64,000 nucleotides of DNA from Fragum whitleyi (Eukaryota > Mollusca > Bivalvia > Cardiida > Cardiidae): assembly GCA_948146395.1 (NCBI GenBank), contig OX411555.1:43516225-43580224 (forward strand), read 5' to 3'. This document shows, piece after piece, positions 37,346 through 49,224 of this stretch. The translations under genes were made by a program, and so were the position numbers. A model generated the notes under the pieces. It was given only the letters and a program-made list of their open reading frames with translations, did no database searches and had not been told where the DNA came from. Position 1 is the stretch's first letter. Each line of letters opens with the position of its first letter.

Positions 37346-38119
37346 TGCTTCAATTTGGTAGTACTTTTTCCGCTTTTGATATAGAGTCAGATACGTAAAT
37401 TGTAGCATATATCTCGCCAGAAGAATTCTGGAAAAGAAATAACTTTTCAAATGTACATACAGCATGTTATAAGTATTTAAATATAAGAATAATTCATTCC
37501 TCTTATCCTTCAATTCTTTATCAACACATATGGCCAACAATTTCATGACACCCATTTAAGAAAAGGAAATACTATATTGCCGAATTCTAAGGGATAGTAA
37601 ACTTATCGGATTACATCGTATGGATGCTTTAAGAGGTTCACATAGAAATATAAAAATAGGACCGTCGTTTCAGTGCAAGATCGACTTATATTTCATTGAA
37701 TTTTCAACAAAAGCTATATTTTAGGAGTGGCGGAGCCACCAGCGAAAATAAAGCTTTTGTTGTTCACTCAATGAAGTATAAATCGGTCTTATTTGAAAAG
37801 TAAACGATTATTCTATTTCTTAAATGTTCAAATAAGATAAAATGAAGATTAAGGACAATTTTTCTTAAAACGCGTCAGTTTGCAATTGATTGCTATTCAT
37901 AGTTCATGATGAGTGAATTATAGGTTGAATTAGAAAGAAAGCGGGGTATAAAATTTTAGCAATTTAGGTGGTAAGACGGTGAGTTTATCAAATGATAAGC
38001 TACCGCTATTTCTCGAAAATCCATTGAAAAGTAAGAGAAAAGGTTTAATTTCCAAGTCTTTTTTACACTGTAATAACAATTTAAAAGGAAGGTTTTTTTC
38101 GGGTTCTTTCACTGAGGTA
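37346..38119. other. Upstream region of GPCR gene 3
   Basis: Includes the 210-bp in-frame extension judged non-coding and a foldback element (37678). No TATA box could be assigned with confidence. Confidence 0.4.
37678..37790. mobile_element. Foldback element, copy D1
   Basis: Left arm 'gatcgacttatatttcattg...caacaaaagctatatttt' is inverted on the right as 'gaaaataaagcttttgttgt...gaagtataaatcggtc'. The loop holds 'ggagtggcggagccaccagc', itself a small hairpin. A relative lies at 40032. Confidence 0.7.
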
Positions 38120-39382
38120 CAGTCAAGAACATTGTGAAATTGACAACCTGAATGATTTGGGGATGAATTTGAAGTGAGAGCCAGTTTTTAATGAAATTAA
38201 AGGGAGGTAACATTGCATCGCGAATTGCATTCACGATATCCTGTTAAAAAGGTAGACATAAACGGTCTATATATAGATTTCTATTCTGGCCAAAAGTCCT
38301 TACCGGCCACTTTAAAAATGACAATAACTTTTTTAAGAGTTATAACATTTTAATTAAATTTGATGTGTTAATTTTTAAGCATAATGTACGTAGATTTCCA
38401 TTGTGATTTACCAATAGTTATCAAATTTGGGTGTGTAGTAAAGGAAAAGCTCAAAAAGCTCTAAATCTTAATAGAGCTCGGGATATTACACTTTCAACTA
38501 ATTAAAGTCCGCAAATCGCTAGCTGCAACCCAGAGTAAGAACAAATTTGGAAAACATTGTCATTTTTGTGTGACCTTTGACTACAGGAGAAACAGAAAGA
38601 AAAGGAGGCATGGTAAGATGGTGTTTAAGTTCAACCGGCAAACCATTTTATCTAGCGAATATGCTCAAATATGGTCTGGTGTGAAAAAAACGATGTATCA
38701 ACTGATTTTTTTCACATATCCTACATTTTGTAGCTCAACGGGAATTATCAGTCTATATTTTTATGCATTTTGGAAGAAAAACAGGTTTAAAGTCTTGTTT
38801 CTATGAACCTTTTTTTCTGCATACATAAGCTCTATCACTTTCTTCTAGGGACATTATGCTGCGCACAATTGTCGAACATTTTCAATTTTTTTCCTAATCT
38901 ATGTTGCAGCTAACAACCCATGAGACAAAATCGCTACATTGACATTATTTTAAGCTCTTTGTGAATTTTAGAGCTTTTTGAGCTTTTCTAATGTTGCGCT
39001 TTGAATTCAATGAAATAACGGTAACATTTCTTGCCAAAATCATCTGAAAAGTTGCTTAAAAATTCACATAGCAAATTTCACGAAAATCCAAACACCACAG
39101 AAAAAATATCTTTGTTTTTAAAGTGGCCGGTTAGAAGTTTTGACTAGTATATATCTTCGTGAAACAATCAGGCGCTAGAAAAGTCAATTAAATCAGTAAT
39201 AATTTAGATTTTTTCGGAGCGATTTGAATATGATTGTTTAAGCTTTTAGTGATTTTGGCACCTTTGCTAATGTTTTTAGTGAGTGTTTGGAGAGAATAGA
39301 TAAATGAATGAAGCGCTGAATGAATGATTTAAAATGATTTTGATCGGAATGAATGTCATTTTCCCGATGTTCTTAATTGCAC
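38120..39382. mobile_element. 440-bp TIR element, copy A6, interrupted
   Basis: Left terminus 'cagtcaagaacattgtgaaa' at 38120 and right terminus with 'gaatgaatgtcattttcccg' at about 39347-39382 belong together. They are separated by an insertion of about 860 bp with its own inverted ends (38289-39144). This gives relative ages: the inner element is younger. Confidence 0.7.
38289..39144. mobile_element. Nested 856-bp TIR element
   Basis: 'gccaaaagtccttaccggcc' continuing into 'actttaaaaa' at 38289-38318 is inverted at 39115-39144 ('tttttaaagtggccggttag'...). It lies inside copy A6. Internal short frames (such as 38570-38806) show no transposase motif, so it appears non-autonomous. Internal 'agctctaaa'/'gagctttttgagc' phrases suggest longer subterminal inverted similarity. 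Confidence 0.7.
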
Positions 39383-39450
39383 TACTTTGAGTGCATATAA
39401 AATTCACATACAATTTAAACGGAAGTATAAGATCAAATTTCAACCAAATA

Positions 39451-39862
39451 CAGTTCAGAACATCGTGAAATTGAAATTCATTCCGATCAAAACCGTTTTT
39501 CACTATTTGCATTAGCGCTCCATTCATTCATTCAAACCACTCACTCAAATAGATATAACAATCGCTTCGACGTCATCGAAAACATTTCCAAGTCATTTAA
39601 GACGATCAACAATTTACTTAAAATCGATAATATTTTTCTACGATTTTATTGGCTGATGTGGAATTTAAATCGTTTGATTTGTCCGCCGAGACACACACAC
39701 AAACAAGTACGTATATTTATTTAAAGGGAGCTAAAAAAAATCAATAATTTTGTCCAATCGCATCAATGTTTTATTACCTACCTTGAATTTAACTCAAAAC
39801 TCACTCATCGCACCTTTTCAATTCTATTCCAGTATCATTCGATTTCACGATTTTCTTAACTA
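39451..39862. mobile_element. 440-bp TIR element, copy A7 (variant)
   Basis: Starts 'cagttcagaacatcgtgaaa' and ends 'cacgattttcttaacta'. The interior differs from A3 ('ttggctgatgtggaatttaa', 'gacacacacac') and matches the truncated copy at 13795, pointing to a subfamily. Confidence 0.7.
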
Positions 39863-40031
39863 TGTGAACGTTGATAGACTAGACATAGCAGTTTTCATAT
39901 CGTCGAGACAACGTAAACAATAAAGGCTCTATTTTCACTTTTGTTGTACACCCATTAAAAGACTAATCGATCTTCCGCTGATGCACACGCTCATTCTTTA
40001 ATGGTATAGGATAATCGTTTATTTCATTTTT

Positions 40032-40164
40032 AAATCGATTCATATTTCGTGAAGTGAACAAAATACATTCAAGAAAACACTTTATTTTACACCAGTGAAA
40101 CCACGAGCGAAAATATAGCTTTTGTTGTTCACGAAAAGAAATATGAATCGATCATCCACGAAAA
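40032..40164. mobile_element. Foldback element, copy D2
   Basis: 'aatcgattcatatttcgtga' pairs with 'aaagaaatatgaatcgatc' near the other end, with 'gagcgaaaatatagcttttg' shared with D1. Confidence 0.65.
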
Positions 40165-40219
40165 ACAAACGGTTGTTCTTTTTCTTTAATGCGAAAGTAT
40201 GACAAAATGTAAACATGAA

Positions 40220-40924
40220 CAGTTAGCAACATCGTGAAATTGACAATCACTCCGATCAAAATCATTCTCAATCGATCATTCATCGCTCCAACCATTGGTA
40301 ATGTTAACCGGTAACGGGGACAAATTATTTCCTAGGTCCGCAGAGAGCGGAGGTAGGAATTGTCTGTTGTCCCAGAATTGACATTTGATGGACATTTTGA
40401 CTTTGGATAAATTGCCCGGTAATATGCCGCTGGGGGAGAGGAGGAGAATATCATCCTGGTGTTATGTTGTATCGTTGTTGTAATTTGTGTTAGTAAAGTT
40501 GCAACGTACAGACTATTTGAAGTCACCGTTTTAATCTTATCTACGAAAATCCACTATGCGATCCGGTCATCTATATGGCTATGTCACACATTCATTCGAA
40601 CCACTCTCTCAAACCATTCAAAAAAAGCTCCAAAAACACTAACAAAGATAAGATCAACATCTTCAAATTCAATATCGATATCTCACTTAAATAATTGAAA
40701 TTATGCTCGTCTGAAGACATAGGGTGATATTTAGAGGTCATGTAATCATATTTTATTAAAGGGAGGCAATCAATATTGATATTTTTGTTCACCCTGAACA
40801 AAATTAGCGACTTTGAATTACCTCCCTTTAAGTTCACTAAAAACTCGCTCCACACAATCATTCGATTTCACTCCAAAATCATTCCAAAATCATCCACCCG
40901 GTCATTTTACGATGTTGTTGACTG
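40220..40924. mobile_element. 440-bp TIR element, copy A8, interrupted
   Basis: Left 'cagttagcaacatcgtgaaa', right 'attttacgatgttgttgactg'. About 290 bp of foreign sequence (roughly 40299-40588, containing 'taaccggtaacgggg') breaks the left arm. The central palindrome is intact: 'gggaggcaatcaatattgat' against 'gcgactttgaattacctccc'. Confidence 0.75.
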
Positions 40925-41917
40925 TAGGTTAAAAGTTTTCCTGAAATTGCGACATTCAGCTCGTGATTGCTATGTAACCCCATGACGCCTTGTTGTTTAT
41001 TTGGCTCCGCTTAGATAACGCAAAAGAGGGTGAAATGAACTAAAGCGGGGTATATATATACATATATATTTCTTTTTTTATTTCACTGATTTGGCGATTA
41101 ATTAATCATATGGTATATACCGTAATTTCTCAAAAATCTACCAAATACATTAAAGGATATATTCTAAGCATACATAAGGAGAAATATAATTCTTAAAACT
41201 TACCTCTCGGGTTTTATAGGTATTTAAGAAAAACCTTCTTGATGCCTTTCTATCCAAGAAATGTCTTGCAATATCTGACAAACGGATATTTTATAGACTT
41301 AATTTGCCTTCGAAAATTAGTATTTTTCTTCTGATTTCCTGTAATTAAGTTTCCAGGATTTATAATTCACTGCTTGATTGCTTGACCGACCATCAAAGGC
41401 TGTCGAACGCAAATAAAATCTGATTTCGCTTTGAAAACAAGTAGATTAGCCTCTCCATATAAAGTAGGATAAAAATAAATCTGGAAATGTGTCCGCTTTT
41501 CATCTCTAGTATACAATAATACAGTAAAATCATATCCCTACATTCTCGCAGAACAGAACAGAACAGAATAGAACATCGCCTTTCAGTTACGTTTAGGTTC
41601 TATAAGGCACAATAAGAACAAATACACATTTTTTGTGTGAGAGAATATGGAAAACCGGGTAAAATGGAAAGAGATTTTTTTAATTGTTGGATAAATAGTA
41701 CCCTACTTTTCTCCTATATTCACGGGGTACAGTTTAAAAGACATTTTGAATCCTGAACGCTAGGCACGAATCCCCGGTCTGTTGTTAACGTTGATATTTA
41801 TAAATTCGTTCTAAACCCAAAATCCCCTGAATTTCAAATTCGTTCAAACAAATTGCAATAATTGCACGTATCGACAAGTCTCGCTCATTTTACTGCTAAA
41901 AAGTACTAGAAAGCTTT
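40925..41917. other. Non-genic stretch
   Basis: 'atatatatacatatatat' lies near 41050 and a short 'cagaacagaacagaatagaa' repeat near 41552. No gene. Confidence 0.5.
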
Positions 41918-42044
41918 CCTGCGTTCAGGATGACAAAACGGTGCAAACTGTCAGCCAATTTAAACCCGCTTTGCACACAAGAAAACGTTCAAAGCGGGGT
42001 ATATTGGAAAAGGGTTAGCATCGTTTCGTCATTCTGAAGGCAGG
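41918..42044. mobile_element. Foldback element, copy C3
   Basis: 'cctgcgttcaggatgacaaa' at the left and 'tcgtcattctgaaggcagg' at the right, with arms carrying 'acccgcttt' against 'aaagcgggg'. It is the closest relative of C1 (8557). Confidence 0.8.
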
Positions 42045-42080
42045 GTAGGCTTTTAAGTCTACGTTCAGACTGCGAGACGA

Positions 42081-43233
42081 TATATACTCAAACGCAAAAG
42101 AAATTAGGCATATTTCAAGTTAAGATAAATACAGTTTTTTCGGTCATAGGCATTTCATTTTTGTGTCACACGAGAACGTGTGACACTTTTTTCCAACAAT
42201 GGACACATCCGGTCAGTTTTGGGTACAATGTTACGTAATGTCGACATAAGCAAAACGTAGGATTTTTTCCATGCAAATCGTTATCGAATGTTAAATCAAC
42301 TAAATGAACTGAGTAGGAAAAGCGCAACACCAATTGAAAAAATCAAAACTTGCTATGCCATGGCTATCTGAACGTAAGCGAATGGAAGAGTTGCTGAGGC
42401 TTAGTAGAGAACCACTACTGCCGATGTTGTCAATGCCTTTGGTTGCAACAGAAACACTATCAATAAACTGCATGCAAGGGTTCGGCAAACAGGCACAGTT
42501 GCAAATCGGCCTCAAAGTGGTAGGCCTCGGGTTTTGACGCCAGATTAGACCGTCATTTGAATTGACGCACGCCTGACACTAGTTCCAGACGACTGCTGCT
42601 ACAGCTAGGCAGTACATGTACCGTGTTAGCAGGGACACCGTTCTCGGACGACTCCGTCATCTCCGTAGGCCGATACGAGCCACACGATCTTACGTTGGGA
42701 ACATAATGACGCAACGTCATTGCGCTCCTTTCCTGCACTGGGCACAATAGCACCCCCAATTAACGAAAGCGTCAGTGGAATCAAACTATCTTTTCCAGCT
42801 AGTCTAGGGTCAACCTCAATTACCATGAAAGTAGAGTGCCTGTGTCTAGGAGAAGAGGTGAGCGATTTGCCAACGCCTGCATTGTTGAAAGAGACAGGTT
42901 CGATCGTGGTGTGGGTTGGGATAATGGGGAATTTCAAAGCTGACCTGGTAATTGTACACGGCAATCTCAAGGCTATTGAGTACATTAATCGGGTATTGAG
43001 AAATGTAGTTGTTCCATTCATTCACCAGCACATTCCTGTCACATTTATGCACGACAATGCTTAATATATATCATATGTCTATACAATCTTTGGTTTCCAA
43101 ACGAACCACCCTATCTTGTGAATAATTGAATTATCTGCGCTTTCGTACCAAATTTGTCAAGGTTTAGTTCATATAAATGCCTGCAAAAAGTCCCAAAACA
43201 CAATGCCTAGTTTCTTTTACGTTTCAGTATATA
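42081..43233 (+). mobile_element. Tc1/mariner-type transposon, inactive
   Basis: About 1.15 kb, bounded by inverted ends that match at 28 of 31 positions: left 'tatatactcaaacgcaaaag' plus 'aaattaggcat', right 'atgcctagtttcttttacgt' plus 'ttcagtatata'. The outermost TA fits a TA target duplication. It encloses a decayed transposase (42340-43065). Confidence 0.8.
42340..43065 (+). pseudogene. Tc1-like transposase pseudogene
   Basis: The left part encodes a helix-turn-helix-like start (PWLSERKRMEELLRLSRE) in one frame. After several stops and frameshifts the catalytic domain resumes at 42720-43064, with VVWVGIMGNFKADLVIV, VVPFIHQHIP and finally MHDNA, the surroundings of the second catalytic Asp of Tc1 transposases. 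The final catalytic residue's region was not found. The protein would have cut and joined the element's ends; it cannot be made from this copy. Confidence 0.75.
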
Positions 43234-43837
43234 TGTAATAACAGTCATCCAGGCTTTTCTGAGGCTGGTTCCCAAATGTACTATGGGACTTGCATCAAAT
43301 AACTATTGAGAGGGGCCTCGAGAGAGCTTGGTGTGAGACCAAGACAAGCAAAACCTGCGTCCATTAAAACTTGAAGTCTTAATATCAAAGGCATGTCGTC
43401 TGGTAAAAGATTAACTGAAATAAAAGGTATTTTGCGTGATAAAGACAAAACTCCTTTTGGTTTCCCTGACGTCTTAGTGTCACAACACGTAGCATTGTTA
43501 TAGATAACTTGTGAGTATAATTAGGTATACCTCGATTGGAATTCACACTTTAAAGCAGGTGTCAATTGACCGCCGATTATAAATTGTCAAATCGCGCTGA
43601 TCTTAGAGTATTTAAGAAATACCGGATTTAATAATTCGACCACTAATAATTTGTCTATTAAAATACACCTGGGTAGGTATCGCTATAACAATTTTTACGA
43701 GCAACAATTTCCTTTCATACACATTTTTGAAGTATTATTTTTTAATTATTATTTCATTTCAAAAGAGTAATATACAAATATAGAACAACTGGGGTCTTTG
43801 TAAGATCCAAGACTAATCTGAAAGATATTTTTTCACA
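43234..43837. other. Non-genic stretch
   Basis: No gene. There is a sparse similarity of 'aattgtcaaatcgcgctgat' to other repeats. Confidence 0.4.
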
Positions 43838-44273
43838 TAGAGTGAACAACATCGTGATATTGACCAAGTGAATGGTTTTGGATTAATTTCAGAATGAAAT
43901 TGAATGCGTTCGATGAGTGAGATTAACGGGAGGTAATCCATTATCGCTAGTTTTGTTCAGGATGAACAAAATAATCGATATCTATTACCTCCCTTTAAAA
44001 GAAACCTCTTCATATACATTCTATAAATAGCCCCATGCTTCTCAAGGAACCAACAAGACGCTTATATCGAAAAAAGGGTGAAATCACGATTTTTCTATAA
44101 CCATATATATATTGTTTCTAGAATGAAGTTCTTGATCTTATTAATTTCTAGTCATTTTGGAGTGTTTTGAATGGTTTGAGATATCATTGGAATGAATGAA
44201 TGGATCACTAAGTAAGCGATTAAGAATGATCTTGATTGAGATGAATGTCAATTTCACGATGTAACTAACTGTG
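43838..44273. mobile_element. 440-bp TIR element, copy A9 (inverted)
   Basis: 'gtgaacaacatcgtgatatt' at the left and 'tttcacgatgtaactaactg' at the right. The centre keeps 'gggaggtaatccattatcgc' opposed to 'cgatatctattacctccc'. Confidence 0.8.
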
Positions 44274-44489
44274 TGATCCTTTCCAAGTGCCTCTTTTTTA
44301 TTATATTTTCATCGAGATATAAATTTATATCAAATTGGTGATACTTTTCGACTTCTAGCCGGATGAGTCTTTTTGAATAATTATTTCAGGTTTGGATAAT
44401 TTGGTATAGACATTACATGTACCAAATCATTTTAGTATGTCGCTTAGCATATGATCACAAGAACCAAAGGAAAGCTGAACAAACAAGAG

Positions 44490-46460
44490 GGCCATAGTGG
44501 CCCTTAATCGCTCACCTGAATGATCTGTCTAAAATTTTCAAAAGAAGAATAAGAAATAGAATGATGAATAACTGAGCTAAACAAAGCTATTGCTTCTATA
44601 CAACTTGAGAATCCCTTTTTTTACAATTTTAAGGTTGACTAACAAGGATTTCTATAATTGATTTCGTGACCTATTTTTTAACCCCAGATGACCCAATTTC
44701 GAACTCGTCCGAGATTTCATCAAGACAATCATTATGACCAAATTTCAGGTTGATTGGGCAAAAAACATGGCTTCTAGAGGGTCTACTAGGTTTTTCTAAG
44801 ATTTGACCCAGTGACTTCATTTTTGACCCCACTTGACCCAATTTTGAACTTGTCCGAGATTTCATCAAGACAATCATTCTGACCAAATTTCAGGTTGATT
44901 GGGCAATAAATTTGGCTTCTAGAGTGTCTACAAGGTTTTTCTAATATTTGACCCCGTGACCTCATTTTTGACCCAACTTGACCAAATTTTAAACTTGTCT
45001 GAGATTTTATCAAGACAATCATTCTGACCAAATTTCAGGTCGATTGGGCAAAAAATATGGCCTCTAGAGTGCATACAAGGTTTTTCTAAGATTTGACCCC
45101 ATGACCTAGTTTTTGACCCCACTTGACCCAATTTCGAACTTGTCCAAGATTTTATGAAGATGATCATTCTGACCAAATTTCAGGTCAATTGGGCAAAAAA
45201 TATGGCCTCTAGAAGGCATACAAGGTTTTTCTAAGATTTGACCCTGTGACCTAGTTTTTGACCCCACTTGACCCAATGTCGAACTTGTCCGAGATTTTAT
45301 CAAGACAATCATTCAGGCTAAATTTCAGGTTGATTGGGCAAAAAATATGGCCTCTAGAGTGAATACAAGGTTTTTCTAAGATTTGACCCTGTGACCTAGT
45401 TTTTGACCCCACTTGACCCAATTTCGCACTCGTCCGAGACTTTATCAAGACAATCATTCTGACCAAATTTTAGATTGATTGGGCAAAAAATGTGGCCTCT
45501 AGATTGCATACAAGGTTTTTCTAAGATTTGACCATGTGACCTAAATTTTGACCCAACTTGACCCAATTTCGAAATTGTCCGAGATTTTATCAAGACAATC
45601 ATTCTGACCAAATTTCAGGTTAATTGGGCAGAAAATGTGGCCTCTAGAGTGCATACAAGGTAAATGTTGACAACACACGACGGACGACACACGACGGACA
45701 TCCACCTAACCACAAAAGCTCACCTAAAGCACTTCGTGCTCAGGTGAGCTAAAAATGTGGCCTCTAGAGTGCCTACAAAGTTTTTCTTAGATTTGATCCC
45801 GTGACCTAGTTTTTGACCCCAGTTGACCCAATTTAAAACTCATTTGAGATTTCATCAAGACAATCATTCTGACAAAAATTCAGGTTGATTGGGCAAAAAA
45901 TGTGGCCTCTAGAGTGCATACAAGGGTTTTCTTAGATTTGACCCCGTGACCTAGTTTTTGACCCCGGTTGACCCAATTTCGAACTTATTCAAGATTTCAT
46001 CAAGACAATCATTCTGACCAAAATTCAGGTTGATCGGGCAAAAAATGTGGCCTCCAGAGTGCCTACAAGGTTTTTCTTAGATTTGACCCCGTGACCTAGT
46101 TTTTGACCCCAGTTGACCCAATTTCGAACTCATCCGAGATTTCATCAAGACAATCATTCTGACCAAATTTCAGGTTGATCGGGCAAAAAATGTGGCCTCT
46201 AGAGTGCATACAAGGTTTTTCTTAGATTTGACCCTGTGACCTAGTTTTTGACCCCGGTTGACCCATTTCGAACTCGTCCGAGATTTCATCAAGACAATCA
46301 TTCTGACCAAAACTCAGGTTGATTGGGCAAAAAATGTGGCCTCTAGAGTGCATACAAGGCAATTGTTGACGACGGACATCGCACGACGCACGACGGAGGA
46401 CGGACATCCACCTTACCACAATAGCTCACCTTGAGCACTTCGTGCTCAGGTGAGCTAAAA
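44490..46460. repeat. Composite minisatellite, ~145-bp units
   Basis: Opens with 'gagggccatagtggccctta' and 'tcgctcacctgaatga'. Seven units then follow (about 44690, 44828, 44970, 45113, 45256, 45402 and 45547), each with 'ttgacccaatttcgaact', 'gagattttatcaagacaatc' and 'attgggcaaaaaatatggcc'. A terminal block with 'cacgacggacgacacacgac' and the hairpin 'gcacttcgtgctcaggtgag' comes at 45660-45750. Four more units and a second identical terminal block end at 46460. The stacked minus-strand open frames of 65-82 codons are the repeat read through and are not genes. I associate this repeat type with bivalves (recollection). Confidence 0.9.
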
Positions 46461-47234
46461 AGGACAATGGTGGAACGGTAGAAACAACCCGAAATAGAAC
46501 AATGGTTTCTTCTGTATGGAATATATCCTTAAATTTCTTTAAAACTCGATGTTCCGAACAATTCAATTTCGTTGCGAAATAATTTACTTTGTCAATTTCA
46601 TGATTTTATCAGGAAGTGTGGTTCGGATGTGGCGTCATGGTAGTACTAATGTTTGAAATAACAGAAATTCATGGTCAGTTGCTCAATCCATGGCAATATC
46701 CTTAGTGTCCCCATGCAAACGAATAAAACGCGTTATGAAAAAGCCCAAAATGAGACTAAAATAAGCAAGTTTTCATTTAGCCCCTCTGCGTGTTTCCAAT
46801 GAAATATTTTCATGTCGTCACAAATAGTCTCAAACAGTTTAATTATCGTCACTACCGTAGCAAATACCCGTGTGAGCGACGCCCCCAGAAGACGGTTAAT
46901 TGTTACGGAGGATAGTGCAAGGAAACATGACGAAACTACTGCCGAGATCCGTCTGGTTCTTTAACGTGCTCGGTGTAAAGCACCGTCTCACGGGACCTCG
47001 TCTCATTCGAGAGACAATTAGTTAGTTTGCCAGCCCGGAAATCGCACTCACGCAATCAAACTTCAATGGTTTTGAAGTCCGGTGCTCTACGGATTGGGCT
47101 TATCGGGTTGACACTCTCAAACATTTTTATCAAAAGTGAATGTTAACTGTTGCCCCTTGTTTGTTTAACTTGTTTCAATATTGTTGAACCCCTGTTTTCT
47201 TAAGAACTATCCCATTTGCATACGATTCATGGTG
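46461..47234. other. Non-genic stretch
   Basis: A lone terminus of the 440-bp element ('actttgtcaatttcatgatt') lies near 46588. A region of higher GC (46860-47100) contains no convincing frame. Confidence 0.4.
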
Positions 47235-47514
47235 CAGTTAACAGCATCGACAATGGGGTTGATTTTGGAATGACTTTTGACTGATAAAATTGAATGAGTG
47301 TCATAACTGGGATTTGATATTGATAAAAGGGTGATTATCTAATATAGTATTTTTGTATATTTTGTAAACATGTGTCATTAAAGGGAGGTATAAATAACGT
47401 TATTTTTTCATTCTGAACACAATTAGCGATATTGAATTACCCCCTGTTAATTTCACACATCGTTCTCAGTCATTCCAATATCCCTTCCCTTGTCAATTTC
47501 ACGATGATTTAACT
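47235..47514. mobile_element. 440-bp TIR element, copy A10 (internally deleted)
   Basis: 'cagttaacagcatcgacaat' to 'caatttcacgatgatttaac', about 280 bp. The central part 'aaagggaggtataaataacg' against 'gcgatattgaattacccc' is still visible. Confidence 0.65.
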
Positions 47515-48045
47515 GAATCAGCAGTGCACAGCTACCAGAGCCAGATTCCGTTTTCAACCCCGTTTTTGGCGTTATTATTTTTTCCTCGCGTAAGTAGGAA
47601 ACCAAATGATAGGAACAATTTGCTCAACGTAGGTGGGCGCATTCCAATTCTGAACGAGGTACACATTCAGAGATATAAAATATTTTGTTCTGTATGTTGT
47701 TGTTGTTCTTTATATTATTACAGAAAACAACATATAAGGTTAAGACCTTTCATTAAATAAGAAAAAAAAAAAAACAATAAAATATCTAGAACATGTTCAA
47801 TGATGCGCAAAAAACCGGAAACATTGACATTAGCTAAAGTAGATTTGTATGTTCTTTTCTATGATACTCCCTAGAAAATAGGATAGAACATGTTCTTTGA
47901 AATGATAGATATCTATTCCAGGCTATTATAATGTGCAAGCATTTCTTAATTGTAACCCGTCAGATGACAATTTGGGCAGCGCGTAAAGTATCAAACCTAA
48001 TCAGGCTGCGCAGAACGCACAGTCTGACTAGGGTAGACACTTTTA
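47515..48045. other. Non-genic stretch
   Basis: A poly-A run lies at about 47761-47774. The 78-codon frame at 47524-47760 has no recognisable domain and is not supported. Confidence 0.4.
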
Positions 48046-48464
48046 AAGTTATTCATATCGTAAAACTGACATTCATCTCTATCAAAACAACTCTATAACG
48101 CTCACTCAGCGCTCCATTCATTCGTTCCATATACTCACTCAAACCATTCAACAACGCTGAAAAATAACTAAAAAGATGAGACCAAGTCTACATTTAAAAT
48201 ATTTATAGCTAAATCGCGATTTCACTGATATGATTGAAATTATAAGCGTCCGATTGCTTTTTTAAAGACATGGGAAGCTATTCATAGAAATTGTATGCAT
48301 ATTTTATTGAAGGGAGGTAATAAATATTGCTTATTTTGTTCATCCAGAAATAAATTAGCGATATAGATTGCCGCCCTTTAACTTCACATAAAGCTTGCTC
48401 CTCCAGCACATTCAATTTAATTAAAAAATCATTCACCCTGTCAACTTCACGATGTTGTCAACTG
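48046..48464. mobile_element. 440-bp TIR element, copy A11
   Basis: 'aagttattcatatcgtaaaa' (diverged left end) to 'cttcacgatgttgtcaactg' before TA. 'cgctccattcattcgttcca' and the central 'gggaggtaataaatattgct' are recognisable. Confidence 0.7.
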
Positions 48465-48957
48465 TAGCACTTGACTTTTTTTCTGAATCTTTAATGACCA
48501 TTCTAAATTCGTGTATGAATATATTCGATCTCTGGTCAGTTTATCCAATCTCTGTTCAAATTCTTTCACGGAATTCACAGATGGTCTATTATCGCTTAAC
48601 GGGTCATGATTAAGCTTTTAAAATATCTCTTAATTACTTCAAAATGCCATAATTACAGGTTCAGTTTCTTTTCCATTTAAACGTGCTACTAGATTTGGAC
48701 TGTAAACGACAAAAGCACAGGGGCTCGTCACATGACAATTTTGTCAGAAATTGTAATTAAATTAAAAAGATTATGAAATACCAATATTTAATTATTTATT
48801 TTCCTTTCCTTCTTTCTTTCTACTTTAATTTGGTTATTGCGAGCCACTCGTAAATTGACATATACCAATCGGACCAAAGATGCAGGCTACTCACACGTAA
48901 GATTTTGCGCGGTTGCATCTCGACTACAGTATTTGTCACTTCCGGTTTTTCACATAC
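48465..48957. other. Host DNA left of the Polinton target element
   Basis: No gene. A 'ccttccttctttctttctac' pyrimidine tract lies near 48804. Confidence 0.4.
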
Positions 48958-49216
48958 CAGAGGTGCGTGTCTTAGATTAAGATTCTTAAGTATCTCATTA
49001 AGATTTTTAAAATGTAGCGTTTTTTAGATTAAGATTTTTAAGCGGCTAAATAAGAATCTTAAGATATCTTATTGAGGAAACGAAGATGCTTTTGCATTGG
49101 CTTAAAACGAATAGCCTTGACGACGTCGAATGTTTTCACTCAAAATATTGAAAATCGTTTCTTATGACGTCTTAATGATCTTATTTAGCGGAAATTTTCA
49201 TCTTAATGTAAAAACG
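48958..49216. repeat. Host ~260-bp element, first unit of a tandem dimer (Polinton target)
   Basis: Starts 'cagaggtgcgtgtcttagat' and is about 96% identical to 62452-62713, in the same orientation. Its end was split by the Polinton: the missing 'gcacctcag' terminus lies at 62446-62454. Because unit ends read 'gaggtgcg' and 'cgcacctc', the unit resembles a short TIR element present as a head-to-tail dimer before the insertion. Confidence 0.8.
49211..49216. repeat. Target site duplication (left), AAAACG
   Basis: Six bases directly before the left tip, identical to 62441-62446 after the right tip. A 6-bp duplication is the established Polinton/Maverick signature. Confidence 0.95.
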
Positions 49217-49224
49217 AGTAGTAA

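Noticed and set aside
44671..46419. Stacked minus-strand open frames of 65-82 codons with similar proteins
   Set aside because: They are the 145-bp minisatellite read in one frame. Unit length near a multiple of three keeps the frame open by chance, and they overlap one another.
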